In this document: in pieces, positions 6,545 to 15,108 of the stretch
How positions within the stretch are numbered: the stretch's first letter is position 1
Layout: each line of letters opens with the position of its first letter
From: an uncultured bacterium
GTDB taxonomy: Bacteria > Armatimonadota > HRBIN16
NCBI GenBank assembly: GCA_938027655.1
Contig: CALJAP010000180.1
Coordinates: 1-35,684, forward strand
Reading direction: 5' to 3'
DNA: 35,684 nt
Notes under the pieces: model-generated
The model's database searches: none
The model's input: only the letters and a program-made list of their open reading frames with translations
Told to the model about the DNA's origin: nothing
Program-made: the position numbers and the translations under genes

Positions 6545-7720
6545 ATGAACGTCTGGTGGACGGCGTTTGTCTGGATCGCTCTGGCGCTAGCCGCATCGGT
6601 GGTTTCCGTTCGTCTGGCGTTGAGCGTTGCGCTGGCGGAAATCCTGTTCGGCGTGCTGGGAGGCAACCTGCTACACATCCAGCCCAACGAGTGGATCAAC
6701 TTTCTGGCAGGGCTGGGCGGTGTGTTGCTCACCTTTCTGGCAGGCGCGGAGATTGAGCCTGCAGCGATGCGACAGCACTGGAAGGCAGCGCTGGTGATTG
6801 GCTTCGTTTCGTTCCTGGCGCCGTTCCTTGGGGCGATGGCGTATGCCTACTATCTCGCAGGTTGGGAACCCAACGCGGCGAAGATTGCCGGCGTTGCCCT
6901 GTCTACCACATCGGTCGCCGTGGTGTATGCGGTGATGATTGAAACCGGCATGAACCGCACCTCGCTGGGCAAGCTGATACTTGCCGCCTGCTTCGTCACC
7001 GATTTGGGCACGGTGGTCGCACTAGGGTTGCTGTTTGCTCATGCGAATATCTGGTTGCTGGTGTTCATCACCGTACTGGCGGTCACGCTGGCGATAGCAC
7101 CGAGCCTCACCCGCTGGTTTTTCCGTGTGGTTGGCGCGCATACCAGCGAGCCACAAATCAAGTTCGTCCTGCTGATGTTGCTACTGCTTGGTTCGCTGGC
7201 GGTGAAAGCAAACAGCGAAGCGGTGCTGGGCGCCTACCTGCTGGGGCTGGTGCTGGCGGGTACGATGGAGAAAAACAGAGATTTTATGCACCGCATCCGT
7301 GCAATGACCTTCACCCTGCTGACGCCCTTCTACTTCTTGAAGGCAGGCTCTTTCATCTCCTTGTCTGCCCTGTGGGGTGCAGCGGGGGTCATCACCGTGC
7401 TGCTGGGCGTGAAGATGGCTACCAAGATTGCCGGGTGCTACCCGCTGTGCCGCGCTTTCCGAATGCCTCATCGGGAAGCCACCTACACTACCCTGTTGAT
7501 GAGCACCGGACTGACCTTTGGTACCATCTCCTCGCTGTTCGGTTTAACACACGGATATATCACCCAGTCCCAGTACACGGTGCTGGTCACAGTGGTTATC
7601 GGTAGCGCGCTGGTACCGACCCTCATCGCGCAGACCTTTTTTAAGCCGTCGGTGCAGGAGGAGATGCAAGCACACGCGCCCATGCGGCGCGAATCCAGTC
7701 CTGCTTACGAGGAGGGATGA
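6545..7720 (+). CDS. CPA2-family monovalent cation/proton antiporter
   Basis: A 391-residue polytopic membrane protein with roughly 11-13 hydrophobic segments across its length. It resembles the membrane domain of KefB/NapA-type Na+(K+)/H+ antiporters without a C-terminal TrkA-N domain. Landmarks are FLAGLGGVLLTFLAGAEIE in the N-terminal third, the unwound-helix region AGVALSTTSVAVVYAVM, and the ion-site helix AACFVTDLGTVVALGLLF, in which the pair before GTV is Thr-Asp rather than the Asp-Asp of electrogenic antiporters. NHA-type antiporters are among the known gene classes behind fluoride riboswitches. AAGGAGG lies about 13 nt before the ATG. The next gene follows after 3 bases. Ion specificity cannot be read from sequence. 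Confidence 0.88.
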   Translation: MNVWWTAFVWIALALAASVVSVRLALSVALAEILFGVLGGNLLHIQPNEWINFLAGLGGVLLTFLAGAEIEPAAMRQHWKAALVIGFVSFLAPFLGAMAYAYYLAGWEPNAAKIAGVALSTTSVAVVYAVMIETGMNRTSLGKLILAACFVTDLGTVVALGLLFAHANIWLLVFITVLAVTLAIAPSLTRWFFRVVGAHTSEPQIKFVLLMLLLLGSLAVKANSEAVLGAYLLGLVLAGTMEKNRDFMHRIRAMTFTLLTPFYFLKAGSFISLSALWGAAGVITVLLGVKMATKIAGCYPLCRAFRMPHREATYTTLLMSTGLTFGTISSLFGLTHGYITQSQYTVLVTVVIGSALVPTLIAQTFFKPSVQEEMQAHAPMRRESSPAYEEG

Positions 7721-7723
7721 CCT

Positions 7724-8146
7724 ATGTATACACGCATTCTGGTCGGTTTTGACGGTTCGGAGGGGGCAGAGCGTGCGTTAAACGCGGGACTCGCGCTGGC
7801 AAAGGCACTCGAAGCCGAACTGCATGTGATTATGGTGGAGGAGGACCTGCCCAAATATGCCGCCACTATCGGCGAATACGACGAGGTGAAACAACAGCGC
7901 GACGCCTACTTCGCGCAGCTGGAGAAACAGGTGCACCTCGCTGCGCAGCTGGCAGGTGTATTGGTGCAAACGCATATCGTTGCAGGACATGAGGTGTGGT
8001 CTATTGTGGATTTCGTGAAGCACCATCAGGTAGACCTGGTGGTTATCGGGCACCAGGGGCATTCCACCCTGCACGAGCGGGTGTTCGGCAGTACCGCCTC
8101 CTCTATCGTGGCGCATGTGCCCTGTCATGTGCTGGTGGTAAAGTAG
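7724..8146 (+). CDS. Universal stress protein, UspA family
   Basis: A 140-residue single Usp domain. It begins YTRILVGFDGSEGAERAL, where the Asp at position 10 is the nucleotide-contacting residue. It ends with the ATP-binding signature VIGHQGHSTLHERVFGSTAS, matching G-x2-G-x9-G-(S/T), followed by IVAHVPCHVLVVK. It is therefore expected to be an ATP-binding member (the MJ0577-like group). It lies 3 bases after the antiporter gene, and Usp/antiporter pairs of this kind are common. UspA genes are also known downstream of fluoride riboswitches. It may regulate or protect the neighbouring transporter, but this is inference. Confidence 0.93.
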   Translation: MYTRILVGFDGSEGAERALNAGLALAKALEAELHVIMVEEDLPKYAATIGEYDEVKQQRDAYFAQLEKQVHLAAQLAGVLVQTHIVAGHEVWSIVDFVKHHQVDLVVIGHQGHSTLHERVFGSTASSIVAHVPCHVLVVK

Positions 8147-8177
8147 CGAGCGCAATCTTTCTCTGGAGGTGTGCAGG

Positions 8178-9971
8178 ATGCTTACCAGCTTCTCGGCTGC
8201 CCGACAACAGGTAACCAGTGCTCTGGATGTTCTCGTTCGCCTTGCCTCCGAATGTGGGGTAAAACAGGCGCAGCTGGTGGCTTCCGATGCGCTGCATCGC
8301 TTGTCCGAAAATCGCTTCAACCTGGTCGTGTTCGGCGAGTTCAAGCGAGGCAAGAGTACCTTCCTTAACAGCCTGCTGGGGCGTGACGTGCTGCCCACAG
8401 CGGTGATACCGCTTACCTCCATTGTCACCATTGTGCAGCATGGGCAACAGGAGCACGCGGTAGTGCGCTTCCTCAGGGGCGAAGAGGTGACCGTTCCCCT
8501 CGAACAGATTGAAGACTATATCACGGAGACCGCCAACCCCGAAAACCGCAAGGGGGTTGCACGGGTAGAAGTGTTTTTGCCTGCCCCCCTGTTGCGCGAT
8601 GGGGTCAGGCTGGTGGATACACCCGGCGTCGGCTCTGTGTACGAGCACAACACCCAAGTCGCGCAGGAGTTTCTGCCTCACGCGGATGCAGCGGTGTTCC
8701 TGGTCGCCGCCGACCCACCGATCAGCAAAACAGAACGCGAGTTCCTGCGGCTGGTGCGCGACTATGCGGTGAAGCTGTTCGTTGTGCAGAATAAGATCGA
8801 TAACCTCACCGATGAAGAGCTGAACCAGTCTCTGCAGTTTACCCGATCGGTCATCGCCCAGGAGTTGGGAGGGGATTCGGTACGCATCTATCCGCTGTCA
8901 GCCAGGCAGGCATTGATAGCGAAGCTGCGCGGCGACGAAAAGAGGCTGGAAGAGAGCGGGTTGCCTGAGTTCGAACGAGATTTGGACGATTTTCTGACCC
9001 GCGAGCGAGGTAATGTCTCCCTGCTTTCCGCTATCAACACCGCCCTGCTCACGGCAGACGCTGTCCGTGCCAGTATTGACCTAGAGATGCGCGCTGTGCA
9101 GATGCCGCTGGAAGAGCTGGAGCGTCGGCTGTCAGAATTTCAGATGCGGCTGACTACTCTGCGCAAACAGCGTGAACAACATCTCTTCCTGCTTAAGAAG
9201 CTCGTGCACCAGCAGGTTCTAGAGCAACTGGACGCACACCTTGCCAGCATGCAATCGGCGAACCACCGTCCGCTGTATGAGAAGCTTGCCGGGGTCTGCC
9301 GCGATGGGCGATCCTCTCCGCTCAAGCTGATCGAAGAACTGAACCGCCTGATGCCCCGGTGGGTAGAGGAGACGGTCGCGGAGTGGCAGCAACATGAGGC
9401 AGAGCGCCTCTCCGCGACTCTGAGCGAGAAGCTGCAGCCTTTCACGGAAGAGGTAAACGCCTTTGTTGAGCAGGTGCAACGCCTTTCCGAAGACGTCTTC
9501 GAGGTGCGCTGGCAGACGCTCGCTCACGAAACGGCTCTGGCGGACTGGAGCCGCTTCTATGTGCGCGTGTGGGAAGTGCGTGTGAAGTTTGATTTCACCG
9601 TGATGCCGATGTTGATGCTGCTGCCACGCCGCTGGGTGTGTGAATGGGTGAAACGCGCCGCGTGGCATCGGCTGTGGGAACAGTTCCATATCCACTGCGG
9701 GCAGGCGCGGTATGACCTCGCCCGCCGAATCGAGGAGGCGATTGGCGAATACATACGCGCTCTGGACACACGTGTCGAAGAGACCGCTCAAACCATCGAA
9801 ACGGTGGTGCGCCAGGCGATCCAGGCAAAAGCAGAGGGCGAGGCAGTTGCTAATGCCACTCTTGCCCGGCTACAGGAACAGCAACAGCAGGTGGAAACGC
9901 TGGCAGAGGAACTGGTCTACCTCCACGAGAAACTAACCTCGCCTTTCACTGAGGGAGCGTATGCATCGTGA
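8178..9971 (+). CDS. Dynamin-like GTPase family protein
   Basis: A 597-residue large GTPase. The G domain occupies about residues 45-260: P-loop FGEFKRGKSTFLNSLLG, switch threonines around TAVIPLTSIVT, DTPGVGSVYEHN (G3), and NKID (G4). A long helical region follows (about 300-470), with heptad-like Leu/Glu/Arg stretches. A hydrophobic patch near residues 475-490 (FTVMPMLMLLPRRWV) could be a membrane-touching paddle, and the C-terminal part is coiled-coil-like. Bacterial dynamin-like proteins bind and reshape membranes or repair them under stress. The start at 8178 is set by GGAGGTG; the ORF's earlier GTG is part of that Shine-Dalgarno. It overlaps the MFS gene by GTGA (4 bases). Membership in a fluoride-switched operon is unusual. 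Confidence 0.85.
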   Translation: MLTSFSAARQQVTSALDVLVRLASECGVKQAQLVASDALHRLSENRFNLVVFGEFKRGKSTFLNSLLGRDVLPTAVIPLTSIVTIVQHGQQEHAVVRFLRGEEVTVPLEQIEDYITETANPENRKGVARVEVFLPAPLLRDGVRLVDTPGVGSVYEHNTQVAQEFLPHADAAVFLVAADPPISKTEREFLRLVRDYAVKLFVVQNKIDNLTDEELNQSLQFTRSVIAQELGGDSVRIYPLSARQALIAKLRGDEKRLEESGLPEFERDLDDFLTRERGNVSLLSAINTALLTADAVRASIDLEMRAVQMPLEELERRLSEFQMRLTTLRKQREQHLFLLKKLVHQQVLEQLDAHLASMQSANHRPLYEKLAGVCRDGRSSPLKLIEELNRLMPRWVEETVAEWQQHEAERLSATLSEKLQPFTEEVNAFVEQVQRLSEDVFEVRWQTLAHETALADWSRFYVRVWEVRVKFDFTVMPMLMLLPRRWVCEWVKRAAWHRLWEQFHIHCGQARYDLARRIEEAIGEYIRALDTRVEETAQTIETVVRQAIQAKAEGEAVANATLARLQEQQQQVETLAEELVYLHEKLTSPFTEGAYAS

Positions 9972-11137
9972 AAACACTCTCACGTTCGGTGCTTTTTGTG
10001 GTGCTGTTGGGGCTGGTAAGCCTCTGTGCGGATATGACCTACGAAGGCGCGCGCAGTATCACCGGTCCTTTTCTCGGCACGCTGGGCGCGAGCGGAGCAG
10101 TGGTGGGCGTCGTGTCCGGGCTGGGCGAGCTGGTCGGGTACGTACTGCGTCTGGTCTCCGGTTACCTCAGCGACCGCACACGGCGTTACTGGTTGCTCAC
10201 CTTTACCGGCTACACGGTCAACCTGCTGGCGGTTCCTCTGCTTGCCCTGACAGGGCACTGGCTGTGGGCGTCCACGCTGATTGTGATAGAACGGCTCGGC
10301 AAAGCCATCCGAACACCTGCCCGCGACGCGATGCTTTCCCATGCCACCAAACAGATAGGGCATGGATGGGGTTTCGGTTTGCACGAGGCGATGGACCAGA
10401 TAGGCGCGGTGCTGGGACCGCTGATTGTTTTCGCTACCCTCTCTGTCCACAACGATTATCGTCTGGGGTTTGCGGTTCTGCTTGTCCCTGCGCTACTGGC
10501 GTTGATCGCCCTCACTGTCGCACGGTTCCAGTTTCCTCGCCCGCAGGATTTAGAGGCGAAGGCGGTTACGCTGCAGACACGGGGGTTTACCCCCACCTAC
10601 TGGCTGTACCTGGGGGCGGTGGGGCTGGTGGCTGCAGGCTATGCGGACTTTCCGCTGATGGCGTATCACTTCGGCAAACAGCAGCTGGTCTCTTCCAATC
10701 AGATTGCCCTGTTCTATGCGCTGGCGATGGGTGTGGACGCCGTGGGCGCGCTCGTGCTGGGGCGGTTGTTTGACCGCATCGGCTTCGGTACGCTGGTGCT
10801 GGCAACGCTGGTTTCCGCCGGATTCGCACCGCTGGCGTTTCTGGGCGGCTTCTTCGGAGCGGTGACCGGAGCCATCCTGTGGGGTCTTGGCATGAGCGCG
10901 CAGGAATCGGTGATGCGTGCAGCGGTCGCGCGTCTCATCCCCTCCGAGCGTCGCGGCACGGGCTATGGAGTCTTTCATACTGGCTACGGGTTCGCATGGT
11001 TCGCCGGTAGTGCACTCATGGGGTGGCTATACGACCGCTCGGTGGTGGGGTTGGTCGCGTTTTCGGTGCTGACGCAGATGGCGGCGCTGGCGGTGTTCAT
11101 GGTACTGGCGCGAAAACACAATCGCCACCTACTTTGA
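9968..11137 (+). CDS. MFS transporter
   Basis: A 389-residue polytopic protein with about 12 hydrophobic segments, of the major facilitator superfamily. The loop between helices 2 and 3 has the MFS signature-like GYLSDRTRRYW. The centre of the N-terminal half has GKAIRTPARDAMLSH and GFGLHEAMDQIGAVLGPL, typical of a widespread uncharacterised MFS group. The second-half A-like loop is LGRLFDRIGFGTL. The substrate is unknown; export of a toxic anion or metabolite would suit the operon but is not shown. The GTG start at 9968 overlaps the stop of the dynamin-like gene (GTGA), so the genes are coupled. Its 3' end overlaps the convergent bioY gene by 9 bases, and no terminator is visible between them. 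Confidence 0.88.
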   Translation: MKTLSRSVLFVVLLGLVSLCADMTYEGARSITGPFLGTLGASGAVVGVVSGLGELVGYVLRLVSGYLSDRTRRYWLLTFTGYTVNLLAVPLLALTGHWLWASTLIVIERLGKAIRTPARDAMLSHATKQIGHGWGFGLHEAMDQIGAVLGPLIVFATLSVHNDYRLGFAVLLVPALLALIALTVARFQFPRPQDLEAKAVTLQTRGFTPTYWLYLGAVGLVAAGYADFPLMAYHFGKQQLVSSNQIALFYALAMGVDAVGALVLGRLFDRIGFGTLVLATLVSAGFAPLAFLGGFFGAVTGAILWGLGMSAQESVMRAAVARLIPSERRGTGYGVFHTGYGFAWFAGSALMGWLYDRSVVGLVAFSVLTQMAALAVFMVLARKHNRHLL

Positions 11138-11728
11138 TAGCGGTGGTGAAGCCGTACGGACGCCAATTCGGTGCAGCAGTTTCCACCCTGCGGGCAGTAT
11201 CGCCGTTGCCAGCAGCAGCTTGAACAGGTCACCGGCTACGAACGGGAGAAGCCCCAACGCTATGACCCTATCTGTCCCGACGAAATACGCCAGCCATGCC
11301 AATCCCACCAAGTAGATAACCAGATTGCTTAACAGCATGGCAGCAAAGGCGGTGTGAAGACGCCTGTCCCAGCCCCGCTCCGCTAGCCATCCTGCAAGAA
11401 AGGCGGCGGGCACAAACCCCAACAGGTAGCCACCGGTTGGTCCAAGCAGGTAGGCGGTGCTCCCTTTTGCCCCTGCAAACACGGGTAACCCCGCGCTTCC
11501 CTCCGCTAGATACAACAGCAGACACAAACCGGCGCGACGACTGCCCAACAGAACCCCTGTCAAGAGCACCGCAAAAGTTTGTCCCGTGACGGGAACAGGG
11601 GTAAAGGGAAGCGGGATGGCGACCTGCGCAGAGAGTGCGATGAACAGCGTCCCGCTCAGTACAGATAGGAGATCATAAATGAGGGCGTATGTCGCGGTAA
11701 CCGGTCGAAACAGGTCGGCGTACGTCAT
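11129..11728 (-). CDS. bioY: Biotin transporter S component BioY
   Basis: A 199-residue membrane protein with six hydrophobic segments. It shows the BioY hallmarks VAIPLPFTPVPVTGQTFAVL after the first helix and then LLGPTGGYLLGFVPAAFLAGWLAERG. BioY binds biotin and works alone or with the energy-coupling factor modules (EcfA/A', EcfT). No ECF ATPase or T component is in the window. It starts with an ATG at 11728 whose bases overlap the stop of the hydrogenase-protease gene (ATGA), so it is translated from the same mRNA, an odd partner for a hydrogenase. No BirA box or other biotin operator was recognised. The 3' end overlaps the convergent MFS gene. Confidence 0.93.
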   Translation of the reverse strand: MTYADLFRPVTATYALIYDLLSVLSGTLFIALSAQVAIPLPFTPVPVTGQTFAVLLTGVLLGSRRAGLCLLLYLAEGSAGLPVFAGAKGSTAYLLGPTGGYLLGFVPAAFLAGWLAERGWDRRLHTAFAAMLLSNLVIYLVGLAWLAYFVGTDRVIALGLLPFVAGDLFKLLLATAILPAGWKLLHRIGVRTASPPLSK

Positions 11729-12249
11729 GGCGTCATTTCCTCCTCCTTGTTTCTCTGAGGGGCGGTAAGCATTGCAGCCCCCTCAGCACAAAACGCCCCT
11801 ATTCGCTTGAGTGCTACCTCGATCGCCTTTTCTACCTCGGGTGATAGCTCTTTACCGAGTTCGAAGTGGGTGCTGCGGACGGTAAGCAGATACGCTTGCG
11901 CGGGAGCGGACCCGTACAGCGTCTGCGCCAGAAGGCACAGGTCGGCGGGACCGGCAGAGTGGGTGAAAGAGGCGTTCCCAGACGGTACGGCACAGACGGT
12001 TTCCCACTCCAGTTGTCCTGCGGGTTCTCCCTCGCGTGCATCCACAAAGAGGGCGATGCGGCAGCGGCTGAGTGGTTCGGCAAGCTCGGGAGTCAGCTGA
12101 TGACATGCGATGACCTGCATGCCCTCGGTGGCTTCCTGCTGTAGACGCTCTGCGACCCACCAGCCAAAACCGTCATCTTGCCGAAGAGTATTACCGTAGC
12201 CGATGACCAGCACGGAATAAGATATGGCAAACCTCTCTTGTTCTCCCAC
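11725..12249 (-). CDS. hoxW: [NiFe]-hydrogenase maturation endopeptidase (HoxW/HyaD type)
   Basis: A protein of up to 174 residues of peptidase family A31. After the large hydrogenase subunit receives nickel, such proteases remove its C-terminal peptide. Visible signature elements are VLVIGYGNTLRQDDGFG, with the first nickel-sensing acidic residue, LFVDAREGEPAG with the second, and FTHSAGPADLCLLA with the histidine. The start is not settled. GTG at 12249 has no clear Shine-Dalgarno, and a second GTG at 12213, beginning at VLVIGYG, has GAGAGG somewhat far upstream. It sits 164 bases after hoxH, separated by a strong hairpin and palindromic repeats, and overlaps bioY by ATGA. Its proximity to hoxH argues that HoxH is its substrate. 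Confidence 0.88.
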   Translation of the reverse strand: MGEQERFAISYSVLVIGYGNTLRQDDGFGWWVAERLQQEATEGMQVIACHQLTPELAEPLSRCRIALFVDAREGEPAGQLEWETVCAVPSGNASFTHSAGPADLCLLAQTLYGSAPAQAYLLTVRSTHFELGKELSPEVEKAIEVALKRIGAFCAEGAAMLTAPQRNKEEEMTP

Positions 12250-12284
12250 GTCAAGAGTCCTGCTCCGTCGTGACCATAGCAGGT

Positions 12285-12308
12285 CAGGGTGCGCCCGAGC
12301 GCACCCTG
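12285..12308. repeat. Perfect hairpin between hoxH and the protease gene
   Basis: CAGGGTGCGC (12285-12294) and GCGCACCCTG (12299-12308) form ten uninterrupted base pairs around a 4-nt loop. There is no T-run on either side in the direction of transcription, so it is not a standard intrinsic terminator. It could set mRNA stability, lowering protease and bioY expression relative to the hydrogenase subunits. Confidence 0.6.
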
Positions 12309-12321
12309 GTATGCTGATATG

Positions 12322-12373
12322 GTAGCCGCAGGCTTTAGCCTGCGCAATAGACTTGCAACCTGAAGGTTGCGGC
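12322..12373. repeat. REP-like palindrome pair, copy 2
   Basis: The first 23 bases (12322-12344) are the exact reverse complement of 353-375. A second, related palindrome, GCAACCTGAAGGTTGCGGCT, follows at about 12354-12373 in the opposite orientation, so the ends AGCCGCA and TGCGGCT can also pair across the pair. This resembles a bacterial interspersed mosaic (BIME-like) arrangement placed between two genes of one operon. Confidence 0.65.
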
Positions 12374-12413
12374 TTGGGCTCGGCGGGAGCCTTTCCCCAC
12401 GCAGCTGGCGAAC

Positions 12414-13835
12414 CTACCGCCTCACCTCATCCAGCACCTCGCCCGTTGGCGATAACAGCTGAATATGCAGGGGCATCTGCCCCACAGCGTGTGTGGAGCA
12501 GCTCAGGCAGGGGTCGAAGCAGCGTATCACCGCTTCTACGCGATTAAGCATTCCTTCCTGAATCTGCTCGCCCTTCACGAAGTGCTTCGCCGCCTGCAGG
12601 ATGCCCCGATTCATCGCCAGGTTATTGTGCCCCGTCGCGATAATCAGGTTCGCCCATGTAATGAGCCCATCCTTATCGATACGGTAGTGGTGGATGAGCG
12701 TACCGCGAGGCGCTTCTGCCACGCCGATGCCCTCGCTGCGGTTCGGTCCCGCTACCGCCTGCACGCGCGTATCCAGAATATCCGGCTCGTTCAGCAGCTG
12801 CTGGATGCGCTCCAGCCCGTACAGTATCTCGACCAGCCGAGCATAGTGGTAGTGGAACGAGCTGAGCACCGCGCCTCGCTCCAGCGTACGAAACTCTGAC
12901 CACGCCTCGTCCGCGCGCGGGGTACCGCAACGGTCTACCAGGTTCAGCCGCGCCAGCGGTCCCACGCGATAGACTCCCTCCGGATAGCCAATCGGCTTGT
13001 AGTAGGGGAACTTCAGGTACGTCCACGGCTCCACCGCCTCGCCGATGTAGTCCTGATAATCGTTGGGGTCTAACTTGTCGGCGATGACGTTACCGGCGGA
13101 ATCCACCACGCGGAGCACCCCATCGTAATGCTCCAGCGCACCCGTTTCGGTTACCAATCCCATGAACAGCGAGGGGAAGTTCGCGAAAGTCTGTATCTCC
13201 TCGCTGAACTGGCGGAGCGTCGTTTTGAACCACTCGATAGCGCGCTCGGCGATGTCAATGCCTTCGGGGATACTGGCTAGCATCTGCTCGCGTTTCTCTG
13301 CGCTGAGCGGCTGCGCCACCCCGCCCGGCACAATCCACGAGGGGTGAATGCGCTTGCCAGCCAGCCACTCAATCATCTGCTGACCAATCTGGCGCAGGCG
13401 GATACCGTCGCGTGCCATCTGCGGGTTCGCCTGAATGACGCCCACGATGTTGCGCACGGCGGGGTCGGCGTCCATGCCCAGCAGGAAGTCGGGCGAGGAG
13501 AGGTGGAAGAAGCTGAGCGCGTGTGACTGCACCAGCTGTGCCAGATTGAAAATCCGGCGCAGCTTCTCCGCCGTTTCCGGAATGCGTACTGCCAGCAGGG
13601 CATCGCACGCCTTGCCGGAAGCGATGAGGTGGCTGACGGGACAGATACCGCAGATACGCGCCGTCAGCGCAGGCATCTCACTGAAGCGTCGTCCTTCGCA
13701 AAGCTTCTCAAAGCCGCGAAACTGGGTGATATGGATACGCGCATCGCGCACGATGCCCTGGTCATCCAGCTGGATGGTGATTTTGGCGTGTCCCTCGATG
13801 CGCGTGACAGGGTCTATAGTGACCGTATGTGCCAT
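12414..13835 (-). CDS. hoxH: NAD-linked [NiFe]-hydrogenase large subunit HoxH
   Basis: A 473-residue catalytic subunit. The N-terminal nickel motif is [10 protein letters not shown] (about residues 60-70) and the C-terminal one is DPCLSCSTH (about 441-449), together giving the four cysteine ligands of the Ni-Fe centre. The family N-terminus [12 protein letters not shown] is intact. Beyond the last His there are 24 residues (AVGQMPL onward) that fit the peptide removed by the maturation protease encoded next in the operon. With HoxEFUY upstream, this is a group 3d bidirectional NAD(H)-linked hydrogenase. It starts at 13835 with GGAGGGAGCA before the ATG, 12 bases after hoxY. No hyp maturation genes are in the window. 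Confidence 0.95.
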   Translation of the reverse strand: MAHTVTIDPVTRIEGHAKITIQLDDQGIVRDARIHITQFRGFEKLCEGRRFSEMPALTARICGICPVSHLIASGKACDALLAVRIPETAEKLRRIFNLAQLVQSHALSFFHLSSPDFLLGMDADPAVRNIVGVIQANPQMARDGIRLRQIGQQMIEWLAGKRIHPSWIVPGGVAQPLSAEKREQMLASIPEGIDIAERAIEWFKTTLRQFSEEIQTFANFPSLFMGLVTETGALEHYDGVLRVVDSAGNVIADKLDPNDYQDYIGEAVEPWTYLKFPYYKPIGYPEGVYRVGPLARLNLVDRCGTPRADEAWSEFRTLERGAVLSSFHYHYARLVEILYGLERIQQLLNEPDILDTRVQAVAGPNRSEGIGVAEAPRGTLIHHYRIDKDGLITWANLIIATGHNNLAMNRGILQAAKHFVKGEQIQEGMLNRVEAVIRCFDPCLSCSTHAVGQMPLHIQLLSPTGEVLDEVRR

Positions 13836-13847
13836 GTTGCTCCCTCC

Positions 13848-14381
13848 TCAGGCTCCAAAGCGCGTCAGCATCGCCATGTCCGGCATCCGGTCTGCCAGCA
13901 GGTCGCTGAGCACGAGGAAAATGGTCTGTGCCGAAGGCGGACATCCGGGAATGAACACATCCACCTTCACCACCTCGTGCACCGGGCGTGCCTTCTCGAT
14001 GAGCGCGGGAACGACCTCACGAGGCACCTGCGGGTGCAGTGTTACGTTCTCCAGATACGCCCGTTGCAGAACCGCATTGACCCCAAACGGGTTGCGCATC
14101 GAGGGCACATTGCCGGTTACCGCGCAATCGCCAAAGGAGACCAGTATCTTCGTGCGCTCGCGCACCATCTGGATCTTATGCAGGTCTTCCTCGCTGCTGA
14201 CCGCGCCTTCCACGAGGGTGATGTCCACCCCCTCGGGGAACTCTTTCAGGTCTACTAGGGGGCTATATACTAAATCCGCCTGCTGGAACAGCTCCACCAA
14301 TCGCTCGTCCATGTCCAGGAAGGACATGTGACACCCGGAGCAGCCGTCCAGCCACACGGTGGCTATTCGTTTCTTGCTCAT
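13848..14381 (-). CDS. hoxY: NAD-linked [NiFe]-hydrogenase small subunit HoxY
   Basis: A 177-residue electron-transfer small subunit. [17 protein letters not shown] near residues 10-26 and later cysteines in [10 protein letters not shown] and IPGCPPSAQ give the four ligands of the proximal [4Fe-4S] cluster. It has no Tat signal and no C-terminal cluster domain, as expected for the short cytoplasmic HoxY of group 3 enzymes. The start at 14381 (MSKKRIATV) overlaps the hoxU stop as ATGA, with GGGAGGAACG upstream. The longer ORF reading back into hoxU is a frame artefact. Confidence 0.95.
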   Translation of the reverse strand: MSKKRIATVWLDGCSGCHMSFLDMDERLVELFQQADLVYSPLVDLKEFPEGVDITLVEGAVSSEEDLHKIQMVRERTKILVSFGDCAVTGNVPSMRNPFGVNAVLQRAYLENVTLHPQVPREVVPALIEKARPVHEVVKVDVFIPGCPPSAQTIFLVLSDLLADRMPDMAMLTRFGA

Positions 14382-15097
14382 CGCCGTTCCTCCCGCATCA
14401 TGGTAAGGTAGGGCAGAAATTGCCGTTTCTTCAGTCGTTCTGAGACCGGCTTGCCCTTCTCGAACAACGCGCCGGTGGGGCATACGTTCACGCACTTGCC
14501 GCAGCTGGTGCATGTTTCCGATTCACCCCACGCTTGGTTCAGGTCGGTGATGACCCGGCTATCGATCCCGCGCCCCATTACATCCCACGTGTGCGCGCCT
14601 TCGATCTCGTCGCATACGCGCACGCACCGCGTGCACAAGATGCACCGGTTGTGGTCCACCACGAACCGCTCGTGACTGGCGTCTACAGGCAGTCGCGGGA
14701 ACCGATAAGGTACGCTCACATGCGTCATGCCCAGCACCTGTGCCATACTCTGCAGTTCGCAGTGTCCGTTCACCACGCACACCGAGCAGATGTGGTTGCG
14801 CTCGGAGAAGAGCAGCTCCAATACCATCCGGCGGTACTTCTGCAGCCGCTCCGATTGGGTATACACCTCCATCCCCTCTTCGACCCGCGTCACGCACGCA
14901 GGCAGCAGGCGCGACACCCCCTTAATCTCCACCAAACACAGTCGGCACGCGCCGATGGGGGTCAGGCCCTGCAGATTACACAGCGTGGGGATGAAGATGC
15001 CGTTTTGCCGGGCGATCTCCAGGATGGTCTCGTCCTCGCGACCGCTCACGTCCCGGTCGTCTATCTTCAGCGTTTTAACGCGAACTGGCTGATTCAT
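14378..15097 (-). CDS. hoxU: NAD-linked hydrogenase diaphorase subunit HoxU
   Basis: A 239-residue iron-sulphur protein related to the N-terminal part of NuoG. The first 80 residues are a [2Fe-2S] ferredoxin-like domain with [24 protein letters not shown] His/Cys cluster segment follows ([19 protein letters not shown]). It ends with two [4Fe-4S] motifs, [13 protein letters not shown] and [16 protein letters not shown]. It carries electrons between the HoxEF NADH-oxidising part and HoxY. The ATG at 15097 (MNQPVRV) has AGGAGGAGC directly upstream, 11 bases after the hoxF stop; the 15-residue ORF extension overlaps hoxF and is rejected. Confidence 0.95.
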   Translation of the reverse strand: MNQPVRVKTLKIDDRDVSGREDETILEIARQNGIFIPTLCNLQGLTPIGACRLCLVEIKGVSRLLPACVTRVEEGMEVYTQSERLQKYRRMVLELLFSERNHICSVCVVNGHCELQSMAQVLGMTHVSVPYRFPRLPVDASHERFVVDHNRCILCTRCVRVCDEIEGAHTWDVMGRGIDSRVITDLNQAWGESETCTSCGKCVNVCPTGALFEKGKPVSERLKKRQFLPYLTMMREERR

Positions 15098-15108
15098 CCA
15101 TGCTCCTC

